From: Streptomyces sp. HUAS ZL42
Lineage (GTDB): Bacteria > Actinomycetota > Actinomycetes > Streptomycetales > Streptomycetaceae
Assembly: GCF_040782645.1 (NCBI RefSeq)
Contig: NZ_CP160403.1
Span: 9,397,001-9,461,000 of the forward strand
Direction of reading: 5' to 3'
Length of the DNA stretch: 64,000 nt
Shown: positions 33,009-41,970 of the stretch, piece by piece
Layout: every line of letters begins with the position of its first letter
How positions within the stretch are numbered: the stretch's first letter is position 1
Made by a program: the position numbers and the translations under genes
Notes under the pieces: generated by a model
What the model was told of the DNA's origin: nothing
Database searches by the model: none
What the model saw: only the letters and a program-made list of their open reading frames with translations

Positions 33009-33947
33009 ATGCCCGCAGCAGCCGTCGGGTTGTCCCACTCGCCTCTCATCGGCAAGAACGACCCGGACCCGGAGGTTCTGGCCCGCGTCGACGAGGCCGT
33101 CGACACCGCGCGGACCTTCATCCGCGCCTTCGCCCCGGACCTGGTCGTGTTGTACGCACCCGACCACTACAACGGCTTCTTCTACAAGGAGATGCCGCCG
33201 TTCTGCCTGGCCACCGAGGCCCACGCGGTGGGTGACTTCGGTACGGCCGCCGGACCGCTGTCGGTCGACACAACCGCCGCGAAAGCGCTGGCCCAGGGCG
33301 TGCTCGACCGTGGCGTCGACCTCACCGTCTCCGCCCGGATGACCGTCGACCACGGCTTCGCGCAGCCCCTCGAGGTCCTCTTCGGCGGCATCGACCAAGT
33401 GCCGGTCGTGCCCGTCTTCGTCAACGGCGTAGCCACGCCGCTGGGCCCGGTGAGCCGGATCAGGGCGCTCGGGACCGCGCTGGGGCAGGCCGCGGACGAC
33501 CTCGACCGACGGGTGCTGTTCCTCGCCTCCGGCGGGCTCTCGCACGACCCGCCCGTACCGGTGCTGGAGGGCGCACCGCCCCGCGTCGCCGACGCGCTCA
33601 TCGAAGGCCACCCGCCGACCCCCGAACAGCGCGCGAAGGGCGAGCAGCGGGTCGTACAGGCCGGGCGTGACTACGCCGCCGGGTCGACCGCGATGATCCC
33701 GATCAACCCCGAGTGGGACAACCGTCTCCTCGACCGCCTCGAGCGCGGCGAGTTGGCGGAGTTCGACTCCTGGACCGTGGACGGGATGGCCAAGGAGGGC
33801 GGTGGCTCCGCCCATGAAGTCCGAACGTGGATCGCCGCGTTCGCCTCCCTCGCCGCCACCGGCCCGTACGAGATGACCTCCCGCTTCTACGAAGCCATCC
33901 CCGCGTGGATCGCCGGGTTCGCCGTGGCCACGGCAGAGTGGCGGTAA
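33009..33947 (+). CDS. mhpB: 2,3-dihydroxyphenylpropionate 1,2-dioxygenase (extradiol, LigB superfamily)
   Basis: A 312-residue type-III extradiol dioxygenase that cleaves 3-(2,3-dihydroxyphenyl)propionate meta to the hydroxyls using Fe(II). It aligns through most of its length with E. coli MhpB. The two catalytic histidines fall at the same numbers, H115 (VDHGFAQPLE) and H179 (GGLSHDPP). LYAPDHYNGFFYKEMPPFC is also conserved. It lies in a tight run with the hydratase (33953), dehydrogenase and aldolase genes. This is the strongest indication that the pathway substrate is phenylpropionate-like. Confidence 0.92.
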   Translation: MPAAAVGLSHSPLIGKNDPDPEVLARVDEAVDTARTFIRAFAPDLVVLYAPDHYNGFFYKEMPPFCLATEAHAVGDFGTAAGPLSVDTTAAKALAQGVLDRGVDLTVSARMTVDHGFAQPLEVLFGGIDQVPVVPVFVNGVATPLGPVSRIRALGTALGQAADDLDRRVLFLASGGLSHDPPVPVLEGAPPRVADALIEGHPPTPEQRAKGEQRVVQAGRDYAAGSTAMIPINPEWDNRLLDRLERGELAEFDSWTVDGMAKEGGGSAHEVRTWIAAFASLAATGPYEMTSRFYEAIPAWIAGFAVATAEWR

Positions 33948-33952
33948 CCGGC

Positions 33953-34783
33953 ATGCCTCACAAGCCAGTTGACGCTCACACGGTTGCCCGGGCCGCCGCC
34001 CGGCTCGCCGCCGCCCTGGACGAGCACCGGCCCGTGGCGCCCGTACGGGACCTCCTCGGCGAACACGACATCGCCGCCGCCTACGCCGTACAGCAGGAAC
34101 TCACCCGCCGTCGCAGGGATACCGGTGGCGTCGTCGTCGGCCGCAAGATCGGCCTGACCTCACCCGCCGTGCAACGGCAACTGGGCGTCGACCAGCCCGA
34201 CTTCGGCGTGCTCTTCGCCGACATGGACGTCTCGGGCCTGCCCGAGGTGCCGTCCGGGCGGCTGCTGCAGCCCAAGGCGGAGGCGGAGATCGCCTTCGTG
34301 CTGAAGGAGGACCTGGCCGACGGCGACCTCGGCCCGGCGCGGGTCCGCGCGGCCGTCGACCACGCGGTCGCCGCACTGGAGATCGTCGACAGCCGCATCG
34401 CCGACTGGGACATCTCCCTCACCGACACGGTCGCGGACAACGCCTCCAGCGGACTGTTCGTACTCGCCGAACACCGGCTCACCCTCGACGAGTTCGAACC
34501 CCGGGAGACGACAATGCGGCTGTATGCCGACGACGTCCTCGTCTCCGAGGGCGACGGCGGCGCTTGCCTCGGCGACCCGCTCAATGCGCTGGCCTGGCTG
34601 GCCCGCACGGCACGGGAGTTCGGCGAGCCGCTGCGGGCCGGCCAGGTCGTGCTGTCCGGCGCGCTCGGCCCCATGGTCCCCGCCCCGCCCGGCACCCGGA
34701 TCCGCGCCGAGATCAGCTCGCTCGGTGAGGTCACCGCCGCCTTCTCCGAAAAGGCCGCCCCCTCCGAAAAGAGCAACGCATGA
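33953..34783 (+). CDS. mhpD: 2-hydroxypenta-2,4-dienoate hydratase (2-keto-4-pentenoate hydratase)
   Basis: 276 residues from the ATG at 33953, 5 nt after mhpB. The sequence matches the FAH-like hydratases: [28 protein letters not shown], the [12 protein letters not shown] block and [14 protein letters not shown]. It adds water to 2-hydroxypenta-2,4-dienoate to give 4-hydroxy-2-oxovalerate. Its stop overlaps the ATG of mhpF (ATGA). Confidence 0.92.
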   Translation: MPHKPVDAHTVARAAARLAAALDEHRPVAPVRDLLGEHDIAAAYAVQQELTRRRRDTGGVVVGRKIGLTSPAVQRQLGVDQPDFGVLFADMDVSGLPEVPSGRLLQPKAEAEIAFVLKEDLADGDLGPARVRAAVDHAVAALEIVDSRIADWDISLTDTVADNASSGLFVLAEHRLTLDEFEPRETTMRLYADDVLVSEGDGGACLGDPLNALAWLARTAREFGEPLRAGQVVLSGALGPMVPAPPGTRIRAEISSLGEVTAAFSEKAAPSEKSNA

Positions 34784-35736
34784 CGAAGACCAAGGTCGCC
34801 ATCATCGGCTCCGGCAACATCGGTACCGACCTGATGATCAAAATCCTGCGGCTGTCGGAGACCCTTGAGGTCGGTGCCCTGGTCGGAATCGATCCCGCGT
34901 CCGACGGGCTCTCCCGCGCCACCCGCCTCAAGATCCCCACAACCCACGAGGGAGTCGACGGCCTGATCGCGATGCCGCATTTCGACGACATCGAGATCGT
35001 CTTCGACGCCACCTCGGCCAAGGCCCACCTGGCCAACGCCCGCAAGCTGGCACCGTACGGCAAGAAGGTCGTCGACCTCACACCCGCTGCCGTCGGCCCG
35101 TTCGTCGTGCCGCCGGTCAACCTGGAGGAGCACCTGGACGCAGGGGCCGACAACCTCAACATGGTCACCTGCGGCGGCCAGGCGACCATCCCCATGGTCG
35201 CGGCCGTATCCGCGGTGACCGACGTCCACTACGCGGAGATCGTCGCCTCCATCGCCTCCAAGTCGGCCGGGCCCGGCACCCGCGCCAACATCGACGAGTT
35301 CACCGAGACCACCTCCCACGCCATCGAGACGGTCGGCGGCGCCGCCCGCGGCAAGGCGATCATCATCCTCAACCCCGCCGAGCCGCCACTGATCATGCGC
35401 GACACCGTGCTCTGCCTCACCGGTGACGTCGACCAGGACGCCGTACGCGTCTCCGTCAAGGAGATGGCCGACCGGGTGGCGCAGTACGTGCCCGGCTACC
35501 GCCTCAAGCAGGAGGTGCAGTTCACCCCGGTCACCGAGGACGAACCGGTGCACACCCTGGTGCCCGACGGCGCCGGTCCGGTGACCACCCGGATCTCGGT
35601 CTTCCTCGAAGTCGAGGGTGCCGCCCACTACCTGCCGGCCTACGCAGGCAACCTCGACATCATGACATCGGCCGCCCTGCGGGTCGCCGAGTCGATCGCC
35701 CGACGCAGCGCCCTTCCCGCGGAGGCCAACCGATGA
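34780..35736 (+). CDS. mhpF: Acetaldehyde dehydrogenase (acylating)
   Basis: A 318-residue enzyme converting acetaldehyde, NAD+ and CoA to acetyl-CoA. The NAD-binding [12 protein letters not shown] lies at residues 10-21. The catalytic Cys is C131 in [31 protein letters not shown] and the C-terminal [14 protein letters not shown] are conserved. It is coupled to the aldolase by a 4-nt overlap; the two normally form a channelling complex in which acetaldehyde passes directly between active sites. Confidence 0.95.
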   Translation: MTKTKVAIIGSGNIGTDLMIKILRLSETLEVGALVGIDPASDGLSRATRLKIPTTHEGVDGLIAMPHFDDIEIVFDATSAKAHLANARKLAPYGKKVVDLTPAAVGPFVVPPVNLEEHLDAGADNLNMVTCGGQATIPMVAAVSAVTDVHYAEIVASIASKSAGPGTRANIDEFTETTSHAIETVGGAARGKAIIILNPAEPPLIMRDTVLCLTGDVDQDAVRVSVKEMADRVAQYVPGYRLKQEVQFTPVTEDEPVHTLVPDGAGPVTTRISVFLEVEGAAHYLPAYAGNLDIMTSAALRVAESIARRSALPAEANR

Positions 35737-36758
35737 GCCGCCACCTGTACATCCAGGACGTCACCCTGCGCGATGGCATGCACGCCATCCGGCACCGCAT
35801 CGACCCCGCCGACGTGGGACGCATCGCAGCCGCCCTCGACGCGGCGGGCGTCGACGCGATCGAGGTCGCGCACGGCGACGGCCTGGCGGGCGGCTCGCTC
35901 AACTACGGCCCGGGCAGCCACACCGACTGGGAGTGGATCGAGGCGGCGGCGGACGCCGTGCGGAACGCAGTCCTCACCACCCTCCTGCTCCCCGGCATCG
36001 GCACCATCGCCGAACTCGAGCGCGCTCACGCCCTCGGTGTCCGCTCGGTCCGCATCGCCACCCACTGCACAGAGGCCGACATCGCCGCCCAGCACATCGC
36101 CAAGGCCCGCGAGCTGGGCATGGACGTCTCCGGCTTCCTGATGATGAGCCACATGGCCCCGGCCGCCGAACTCGCCGCCCAGGCCAAGCTCATGGAGTCC
36201 TACGGCGCTCACTGCGTCTACGTCACCGACTCCGGCGGCCGGCTCACCATGGACGGAGTCCGCGACCGCGTCCGCGCCTACCGCGACGTCCTCGACCCGG
36301 CGACCGAGATCGGCATCCATGCCCACGAGAACCTCTCCCTGTCGGTCGCCAACAGCGTCGTCGCCGTGGACGAGGGCGTCACCCGAGTGGACGCCTCCCT
36401 CGCCGGGCAGGGCGCCGGTGCCGGGAACTGCCCCATCGAGGCGTTCATCGCCGTGGCGGACCTGCAGGGCTGGAAGCACCGCTGCGACCTGTTCGCCCTC
36501 CAGGACGCCGCCGACGACCTGGTCCGCCCACTTCGCGACCGCCCGGTGCAGGTCGACCGTGAGACGCTCACCCTCGGCTACGCAGGCGTGTACTCCTCCT
36601 TCTTGCGCCACGCCGAGATCGCCGCCCAGCGCTACGGCATCGACGCCCGCGCTCTGCTGCTCGAGGTCGGCCGGCGTGGCCTGGTCGGCGGTCAGGAGGA
36701 CATGCTCGTCGACATCGCCCTCGACCTCGTGGCGGGCGAGGCGGCTTCGGCCCGGTAG
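35733..36758 (+). CDS. mhpE: 4-hydroxy-2-oxovalerate aldolase
   Basis: A 341-residue class II aldolase that splits 4-hydroxy-2-oxovalerate to pyruvate and acetaldehyde. The start region [36 protein letters not shown] and the divalent-metal motif [15 protein letters not shown] match MhpE/DmpG. The C-terminal half has [19 protein letters not shown] and GVYSSFLRH, the region that contacts the partner dehydrogenase. It is the last gene of the lower pathway. Confidence 0.95.
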   Translation: MSRHLYIQDVTLRDGMHAIRHRIDPADVGRIAAALDAAGVDAIEVAHGDGLAGGSLNYGPGSHTDWEWIEAAADAVRNAVLTTLLLPGIGTIAELERAHALGVRSVRIATHCTEADIAAQHIAKARELGMDVSGFLMMSHMAPAAELAAQAKLMESYGAHCVYVTDSGGRLTMDGVRDRVRAYRDVLDPATEIGIHAHENLSLSVANSVVAVDEGVTRVDASLAGQGAGAGNCPIEAFIAVADLQGWKHRCDLFALQDAADDLVRPLRDRPVQVDRETLTLGYAGVYSSFLRHAEIAAQRYGIDARALLLEVGRRGLVGGQEDMLVDIALDLVAGEAASAR

Positions 36759-36880
36759 CGCTCACGGATCCGGACATGCGGTTGGGTCAACCCCCGGCTG
36801 TGCAAGGGAGTCGGCCAAGGCCGTTCGGTCCTTGGGTGGGGGCCGACCGGACAGGTTCCGAGGGCGTCGTGCGGGGAGAC

Positions 36881-36893
36881 ATGTCCAAACTAG
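36881..36893. promoter_or_regulatory. Second copy of the putative IclR site, downstream of the pathway
   Basis: ATGTCCAAACTAG differs at one base from the 13-mer upstream of the dioxygenase gene (24146-24158). It lies between the 3' ends of mhpE and the convergent NmrA-like gene, where no promoter is expected, so it may belong to a lost gene or an antisense promoter. Confidence 0.35.
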
Positions 36894-36967
36894 TTCGCGA
36901 ATGACCGGCCCGCAGGAGGCGCCTGATGGTCAAAAACCGACAGACTTGCCTGCCGAAGGGGCAGGGC

Positions 36968-37825
36968 TCAGCCGCGGGTGGCGCGGACGATGTCGGCGAG
37001 TGACGTGGCCGGGTGGCCCGTGAGACGGGGCACTGCGTCGCTGACACCGTCGAGTTGGCCGGCCGCGATGGCCGTGTACGTGGACACCCAGGCGTCGAGC
37101 TGCCATTGCGGGGCGCCGTAGGAGGCGCGGGAGGCGTAGGCCTCCTCGACCGTCTCGGGCTGGTAGCTGATGGTGCGGCCCTCGACCTCGGAGAGGATGG
37201 CCGCGGCCTCGTCCAGCGACAGCGACTGGGGCCCGGTCAGGTCGTAGGTGCTGCCTGCATGGTCGGCCGGGCGGGTCAGGATCGCGGCGGCCGCGTCGGC
37301 GATGTCGTCCTGGGCGACGAAGGCGGCCCGCCCCTGCCCGGCCGGACCCCTGATGACGCCGTCCTCGCCGACCAGGGCGGGAACGAAGTCGGCGTAGATG
37401 TTGTCGCGCAGGAAGGTGTACGCCACGCCGCTGGTGCGGATGTGCTCTTCAGTGTGGAAGTGGTCGCGGGCCAGCGTGAACACGGCATCGGGCGCGGCGC
37501 CGAAGAAGGACACGTACACCAGGTGCTCGACGCCCGCCTCCGCTGCGGCATCCACGAAGGCCCTGTGCTGGGAGACCCGATCGACGCTTTCGGATGCGGA
37601 CACCATGAACAGGATCTTCGCGCCGCTCAGGCCACGCAGGACGGCGTCGCGGTCGCCGTAGCCGCCGCGGACCGGCGTGGCGCCGGGCAGCTCCGGGGCC
37701 CGCTCGGGGCTGCGCACCAGCAGCTTCTGCGCCACGCCGCGCTCGGCCAGGCGGCGGGCGACGCGTCCGCCGAGGCGTCCTGTGGCCCCGGTGACCACCA
37801 CCATCGGTTCATTCGATTCGGTCAT
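36968..37825 (-). CDS. NmrA/QOR2-like NAD(P)H-binding SDR oxidoreductase
   Basis: 285 residues from the ATG at 37825 (a GTG at 37834 is possible but sits too close to the GGAGG). The Rossmann motif is TGATGRLGGRVA near residues 11-22. The HLVYVSFFGAAPD and FTLARDHFHTEEHIR blocks are typical of QOR2/NmrA-like quinone reductases or redox sensors. It overlaps the end of the truncated Sir2 gene by 17 nt, so the two may be co-transcribed. Confidence 0.87.
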   Translation of the reverse strand: MTESNEPMVVVTGATGRLGGRVARRLAERGVAQKLLVRSPERAPELPGATPVRGGYGDRDAVLRGLSGAKILFMVSASESVDRVSQHRAFVDAAAEAGVEHLVYVSFFGAAPDAVFTLARDHFHTEEHIRTSGVAYTFLRDNIYADFVPALVGEDGVIRGPAGQGRAAFVAQDDIADAAAAILTRPADHAGSTYDLTGPQSLSLDEAAAILSEVEGRTISYQPETVEEAYASRASYGAPQWQLDAWVSTYTAIAAGQLDGVSDAVPRLTGHPATSLADIVRATRG

Positions 37826-38219
37826 GACCGACACGGCCTCCAGTCAGTGCGTTGAGGACCCTGTCCGCCCCGAACGGCACGGAAAGGGCGCGGGCTCCGA
37901 GATCGTCGGGGACGTCCGGGCGGTCGGGATTGACCCGCACCAGGCGCGCCCCAGGGGCGTGGCGTACGAGGTTCTCCATGGGCAGGCGGATCACGCCGGG
38001 TGTATTGAAACCGGCACCGATCTCCAGGACGAGCAGGCGGGCACCGCCGGGCGCGTCGCCGAGCCACCGCACCAGGTGGTCCCCAGCGGGCAGGAAGGCG
38101 CGTTCGACGAGCTCGGGCCCCACACGCACGTGGGGAAAGACCTCCGCCCCGCAGTTGGGGCAGACAGGCAGAGCGGCCGGGTCCGTCACCCGCCCGGCAT
38201 TGTGCTGGAGGCTCATCAC
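37809..38219 (-). pseudogene. Truncated Sir2-family (NAD-dependent deacylase) protein
   Basis: 136 residues that match only the C-terminal half of Streptomyces Sir2-like proteins: a zinc CPNCG motif, LVLEIGAGFNTPGVIRLPMENLV and RHAPGARLVRVN. The N-terminal NAD-binding GAG-S motif, the catalytic His and the first CxxC pair are absent, and the upstream sequence does not supply them. It could be expressed as a short ORF but should lack enzyme activity. It overlaps the following SDR gene. Confidence 0.65.
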
Positions 38220-38381
38220 CCCAACGTAGGGGGCGGACGGTTCGGAACATGCCCGGACGGGGACCGAGGATGGTCAGAGCCCTGAAGAGTTCGAGCAGGC
38301 CAGGCAGGCATCTGCCGAGGCGCAGGCAACCTGGGCGTGGCAGACCGCTCGGCAGGGCCAGGTGACGCATCCCTCACGGAT

Positions 38382-38395
38382 CCTTTGCGCAAAGG
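38382..38395. promoter_or_regulatory. Perfect 14-bp palindrome upstream of the amidohydrolase gene
   Basis: CCTTTGCGCAAAGG is a perfect palindrome centred ~120 bp before the ATG at 38508. The CGCA-centred symmetry is like LacI-family operators, but no such regulator is adjacent. No other feature is recognised in 38220-38507. Confidence 0.4.
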
Positions 38396-38507
38396 AGTGG
38401 ACCCGCCGCCTCACCTGGGCCGATCGTGGGCGACATGAACGATCACCGCATGGTACCCGTCGACCCTGCCGGTTCCGCCGAACCCACCCCTCGCTCACGG
38501 AGGGGTC

Positions 38508-39401
38508 ATGAGTGACGTGCCTGTGGGGGAGGAGGCCGGTGAGGTTCGCCGATTCTGGGATCGGCTCGGTCTTCCGGGACTGATCGACATCCACACGCAC
38601 TTCATGCCCGAGCGCGTCCTGCACAAGGTCTGGGCCTACTTCGACGCACTGGGATCGCTGACCGGTGGGCTCGAGTGGCCGATCACCTACCGGAAGGAAG
38701 AGGCCGAACGGGCGGTCCTGCCCCGGGAGTTCGGCGTACGGGCCTTCACCGCGATGCTGTACCCGCACAAGCCGGGCATGGCGCGGTGGCTGAACGGCTG
38801 GGCGGCCGACTTCGCCCACCGCACCCCCGACTGTCTGCACACCGCCACCCTCTACCCCGAGCCGGGCGTCGAGGCATACGTCCGGGAGGCCGTCGAAGCG
38901 GGTGCGCGCGTCTTCAAGGCGCATGTCCAGGTGGGGGCGTACGACCCGGTCGACGAACTCCTTCAGCAGGCATGGGGGTTGCTGGCCGAGGCCGGGATAC
39001 CCGTGGTGATCCACTGCGGCTCCGGGCCCGCACCCGGCAAGCACACCGGCCCCGAGCCGATCGCGCAGGTGCTGGCGCGGCATCCCCGGCTGCGGCTGGT
39101 CGTCGCACACATGGGAATGCCCGAGTACGAGGAGTTCCTCGGCCTCGCCGAGCGGTACGGGGAAGTGCGGCTGGACTCGACGATGGCGTTCACCGACTTC
39201 AGCGAGGAGCTCATGCCGTTCCCCCGCCGGGCCCTGCCCCGGCTGGCCGGGCTCGGCGACCGCATCCTGCTCGGCTCCGACTTCCCCAACATCCCCTATC
39301 CGTACGTACACCAGCTCCAAGCCCTGGAGCGGCTTGGTCTCGGAGAGGAGTGGCTGCGGGCGGTGTGCCACGACAACGCGGCAAAGCTGTTCGGGCTGTG
39401 A
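38508..39401 (+). CDS. Amidohydrolase 2 family metal-dependent hydrolase/decarboxylase-like protein
   Basis: A 297-residue TIM-barrel amidohydrolase. The N-terminal metal motif is IDIHTHF (residues ~26-32), a central Lys lies in RVFKAHVQVG, a His in VVIHCGSG and another in VVAHMGMPE, and the last catalytic Asp in LLGSDFPNIPY. Subfamily members are decarboxylases or hydrolases of aromatic and heterocyclic acids. The gene stands alone. Its closeness to the aromatic cluster is suggestive but proves nothing. Confidence 0.87.
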   Translation: MSDVPVGEEAGEVRRFWDRLGLPGLIDIHTHFMPERVLHKVWAYFDALGSLTGGLEWPITYRKEEAERAVLPREFGVRAFTAMLYPHKPGMARWLNGWAADFAHRTPDCLHTATLYPEPGVEAYVREAVEAGARVFKAHVQVGAYDPVDELLQQAWGLLAEAGIPVVIHCGSGPAPGKHTGPEPIAQVLARHPRLRLVVAHMGMPEYEEFLGLAERYGEVRLDSTMAFTDFSEELMPFPRRALPRLAGLGDRILLGSDFPNIPYPYVHQLQALERLGLGEEWLRAVCHDNAAKLFGL

Positions 39402-39779
39402 GAGCGTGCTCGTGAGTCTTGCGACGCCCGACTTGGCCCCGCCGACCCGGCCCCGACACCCCCCACGTCTCATGTTGAGCGGGGGTCACCCCGGAGACCG
39501 GCGGCGGTCACAGGGGGAGGGCCGCCGAACGAGAACCGGAACACCGGCCACCGCTCAGGGCCCATGAGCACCTCGGACATGGCGTCGCCATCAGCTCCGT
39601 CATCGCCGAACCACTCGGCTCAGCACAAGCATCAGCACAACACGGACGAACCCCACACGTTCGTTCCGGGCACCAACGCGGAGGCTCCGCCGGCAAGTTC
39701 CTGTTCAGGGCTGGTGAATTCCAGGATGATTGGCTCCCGCTCCAGCACGTGACGCTGACGCTACCTCAGGAGGCCACCG
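39402..39779. other. Intergenic region upstream of phoD, no supported gene
   Basis: About 380 bp. A short His-rich reading frame at 39564-39752 has no ribosome-binding site or family resemblance. I looked for a PhoP-type GTTCACC direct repeat and found only weak partial matches near 39700-39720. Confidence 0.3.
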
Positions 39780-41423
39780 GTGCCGTCCACAAGCGATTCT
39801 TCCTCTCTCCCGGCCAGACCCCGCCCGCCGGTCGTCAGCCGGCGCGGACTGCTGGTCGGTGCGGCCGTCGTCGCGGGTGCCCAGACGCTGGGCATCCGTA
39901 CCGCCCACGCGGAGCCGGTCCAGCGGGATCCGTTCAAACTCGGTGTGGCCAGCGGTGATCCGCTGCCGGACGGGATCGTCCTCTGGACGCGGCTGGTGGC
40001 CGATCCCTATGACGCGCCCTCCATGGGAACCCGCCCGGTGCACGTGGAATGGGAGATCGCCGCCGATCCGCATTTCCGCCGGGTCGTCCGGCGCGGTGTC
40101 GTGGCCGCCAACCCCGCACTCGCCCACAGTGTCCACGTTGATGTACGAGGCCTGGCTCCGGCCCGTGACTACTGGTACCGCTTCCGGACGGGCCGTCAGC
40201 TCAGTCCGGCCGGCCGGACGCGCACGGCCCCGGCGCGTCGTTCCCGCCCCGGTGGCCTCCGCTTCGGCGTGGTCAACTGCCAGGACTGGCAGAACGGTTA
40301 CTGGCCCGCGTACACCGCGCTCGTCGAGGAGGACCTCGATGCGGTGCTGCACCTCGGCGACTACATCTACGAGTACGACCCCAACAGCGCCTACCCCGAC
40401 CGGATGCACACCACCCCGGCGACTCCCGGCCTCGATCAACTCGTCACCCTCGCCGACTACCGAGCCCGGCATGCCCAGTACAAGACCGACCCGGCGCTGC
40501 AGGCAGCCCACGCCGCCTTCCCCTGGATCGTCACCTGGGACGATCACGAGGTGGAGAACAACTACGCCGATCTCGTGGACGAGATCGACGACGCGGGCGC
40601 CCGCAAGCAGGACCCTGCCACCTTCGCGCGCCAGCGCGCCGCCGCCTACCAGGCCTACTACGAGCACATGCCGCTGCGGCAACGCCTCGTGCCCGGCTCG
40701 CCCGACTACCGGCTCTACCGCAGGTTCGACTTCGGTGACCTGCTTCGGCTGAATGTGCTGGACACCCGCCAGTACCGCACGGACCAGCCGGGCGGATTCC
40801 CCCTCGACTTCGGCGCCGTGTCGGCCGGCACACAGAACACGTCCGGCACACTCACCGGCGATGTCCAGGAGAAGTGGCTGAGGCGTGGTCTGGCCGACTC
40901 CGGGGCCCGCTGGAACGTCATCACCCAGCAGGTGATGATGAGTCAGATACGGTTCCCCAACTTCCTCGACCCGACCCACCCGCTTCCCCCCATCGCCAAC
41001 CTCGACCAGTGGGACGGCTACGATCCCGCCCGCACCCGGCTGCTGCGGTTCCTGCGCGATGCGAGGGTGGCGAATCCGGTGGTGCTCGCGGGGGACATCC
41101 ACTCTTCCTGGTTCAGCGATCTGCGGATCGACCGCGACGATCTCAGCAGCGATCCCGTCGCCGTCGAATTCACGGCAACCAGCGTCAGTTCGGACTTCCC
41201 CATCGCCTTCGACGCACCGCTCAAGGCGTACAACCCCGTCTTGAATCCGCACGTCCGCTTTTTCGACGGCTCCCGCCGCGGCTACCTGCGGCTGAACATC
41301 GACCGGCACCAGTGGATCACCGACGCGCGGACCGTCGACAGCATCGCGGTCCGTCAGTCGCCGGTGACCACCACCGCCTCCTGGGCCGTCGCGGCCGGCG
41401 AACCGGGCCTCAAACCGGCCTGA
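39780..41423 (+). CDS. phoD: Alkaline phosphatase D, Tat-exported
   Basis: 547 residues from a GTG. A twin-arginine signal peptide (VVSRRGLLVGAAVV, ending TAHA near residue 44) marks export of the folded metalloenzyme. PhoD motifs follow: FGVVNCQDW, VLHLGDYIYEY, WIVTWDDHEVENNY, LNVLDTRQYR and LAGDIHSSWF. PhoD is a Ca/Fe-dependent phosphodiesterase/phosphatase used in phosphate scavenging and normally induced by PhoP. The length is typical. Confidence 0.93.
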   Translation: MPSTSDSSSLPARPRPPVVSRRGLLVGAAVVAGAQTLGIRTAHAEPVQRDPFKLGVASGDPLPDGIVLWTRLVADPYDAPSMGTRPVHVEWEIAADPHFRRVVRRGVVAANPALAHSVHVDVRGLAPARDYWYRFRTGRQLSPAGRTRTAPARRSRPGGLRFGVVNCQDWQNGYWPAYTALVEEDLDAVLHLGDYIYEYDPNSAYPDRMHTTPATPGLDQLVTLADYRARHAQYKTDPALQAAHAAFPWIVTWDDHEVENNYADLVDEIDDAGARKQDPATFARQRAAAYQAYYEHMPLRQRLVPGSPDYRLYRRFDFGDLLRLNVLDTRQYRTDQPGGFPLDFGAVSAGTQNTSGTLTGDVQEKWLRRGLADSGARWNVITQQVMMSQIRFPNFLDPTHPLPPIANLDQWDGYDPARTRLLRFLRDARVANPVVLAGDIHSSWFSDLRIDRDDLSSDPVAVEFTATSVSSDFPIAFDAPLKAYNPVLNPHVRFFDGSRRGYLRLNIDRHQWITDARTVDSIAVRQSPVTTTASWAVAAGEPGLKPA

Positions 41424-41970
41424 GCGGGCCGGGGCCGGGCCCCGCTCTCCGCTTCGGCGGTGAGCGGGGCGCCCCGTCGTAGCCGGCGTCTACACGGAAC
41501 GTGTCCCAGTCCTGGCCCGAGGGGGAGTCCTGCCCCGGTGAGATCCACTTCCGTTCCGAGCTGGTCGAGCAGGAGGGATCCGAGGTCGTGACGGAGCCCG
41601 TGGTGCCCGTGGACCAGCACCAGTCGTAGTAGCGGCCGCCCTCCCGGCCGGCGACGGCCGTACCCCACTGGCTTCCGCATCCGCCTCAGCCTCGGACGAC
41701 GGCACGGTGCGGCTGTGGGGCCCCGCCAGCGGCAGGTGCATGTTGGCCCGGATCGAACGCACCGATACGCGGGGGGAGCGTACCGGCGCCGGGCCGTGCA
41801 CCTGGCTGGCCCCGCCGCCTTGTGTACCTCGGCGGCCCGTCGCCCCCGTGGCTGCAGTGTCCTTACGTGCTCACGGCAGGGGCGCGAGAGCTGCTGCTGT
41901 TCTAGGGTGTGCGGTGTGGCCGTTTCCGGTCGCCGTACCCCGAAAGTGGCTGGAAAGGGGTGAGGTGCCC
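41424..41970. other. Gene-debris region with two protein remnants
   Basis: Leftward, 41478-41625 reads RYYDWCWSTGTTGSVTTSD, then CSTSSERKWISPGQD and DWDTFRVDAGY, without a start codon; it looks like a fragment of a secreted or receptor-type protein of unknown family. Rightward, 41668-41740 reads LASASASASDDGTVRLWGPASG, a clear WD40-repeat blade. Neither belongs to an intact gene. The SpoIIE gene start follows at 41971. Confidence 0.45.

Noticed and set aside
38274..38400. Cys-rich leftward peptide end (CRAVCHAQVACASADACLAC)
   Set aside because: It faintly resembles four-helix copper-binding proteins, but there is no start codon with a ribosome-binding site and the upstream frame is antisense to the amidohydrolase.
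39564..39752. Short His-rich ORF upstream of phoD
   Set aside because: No ribosome-binding site, no family resemblance, and low-complexity composition.
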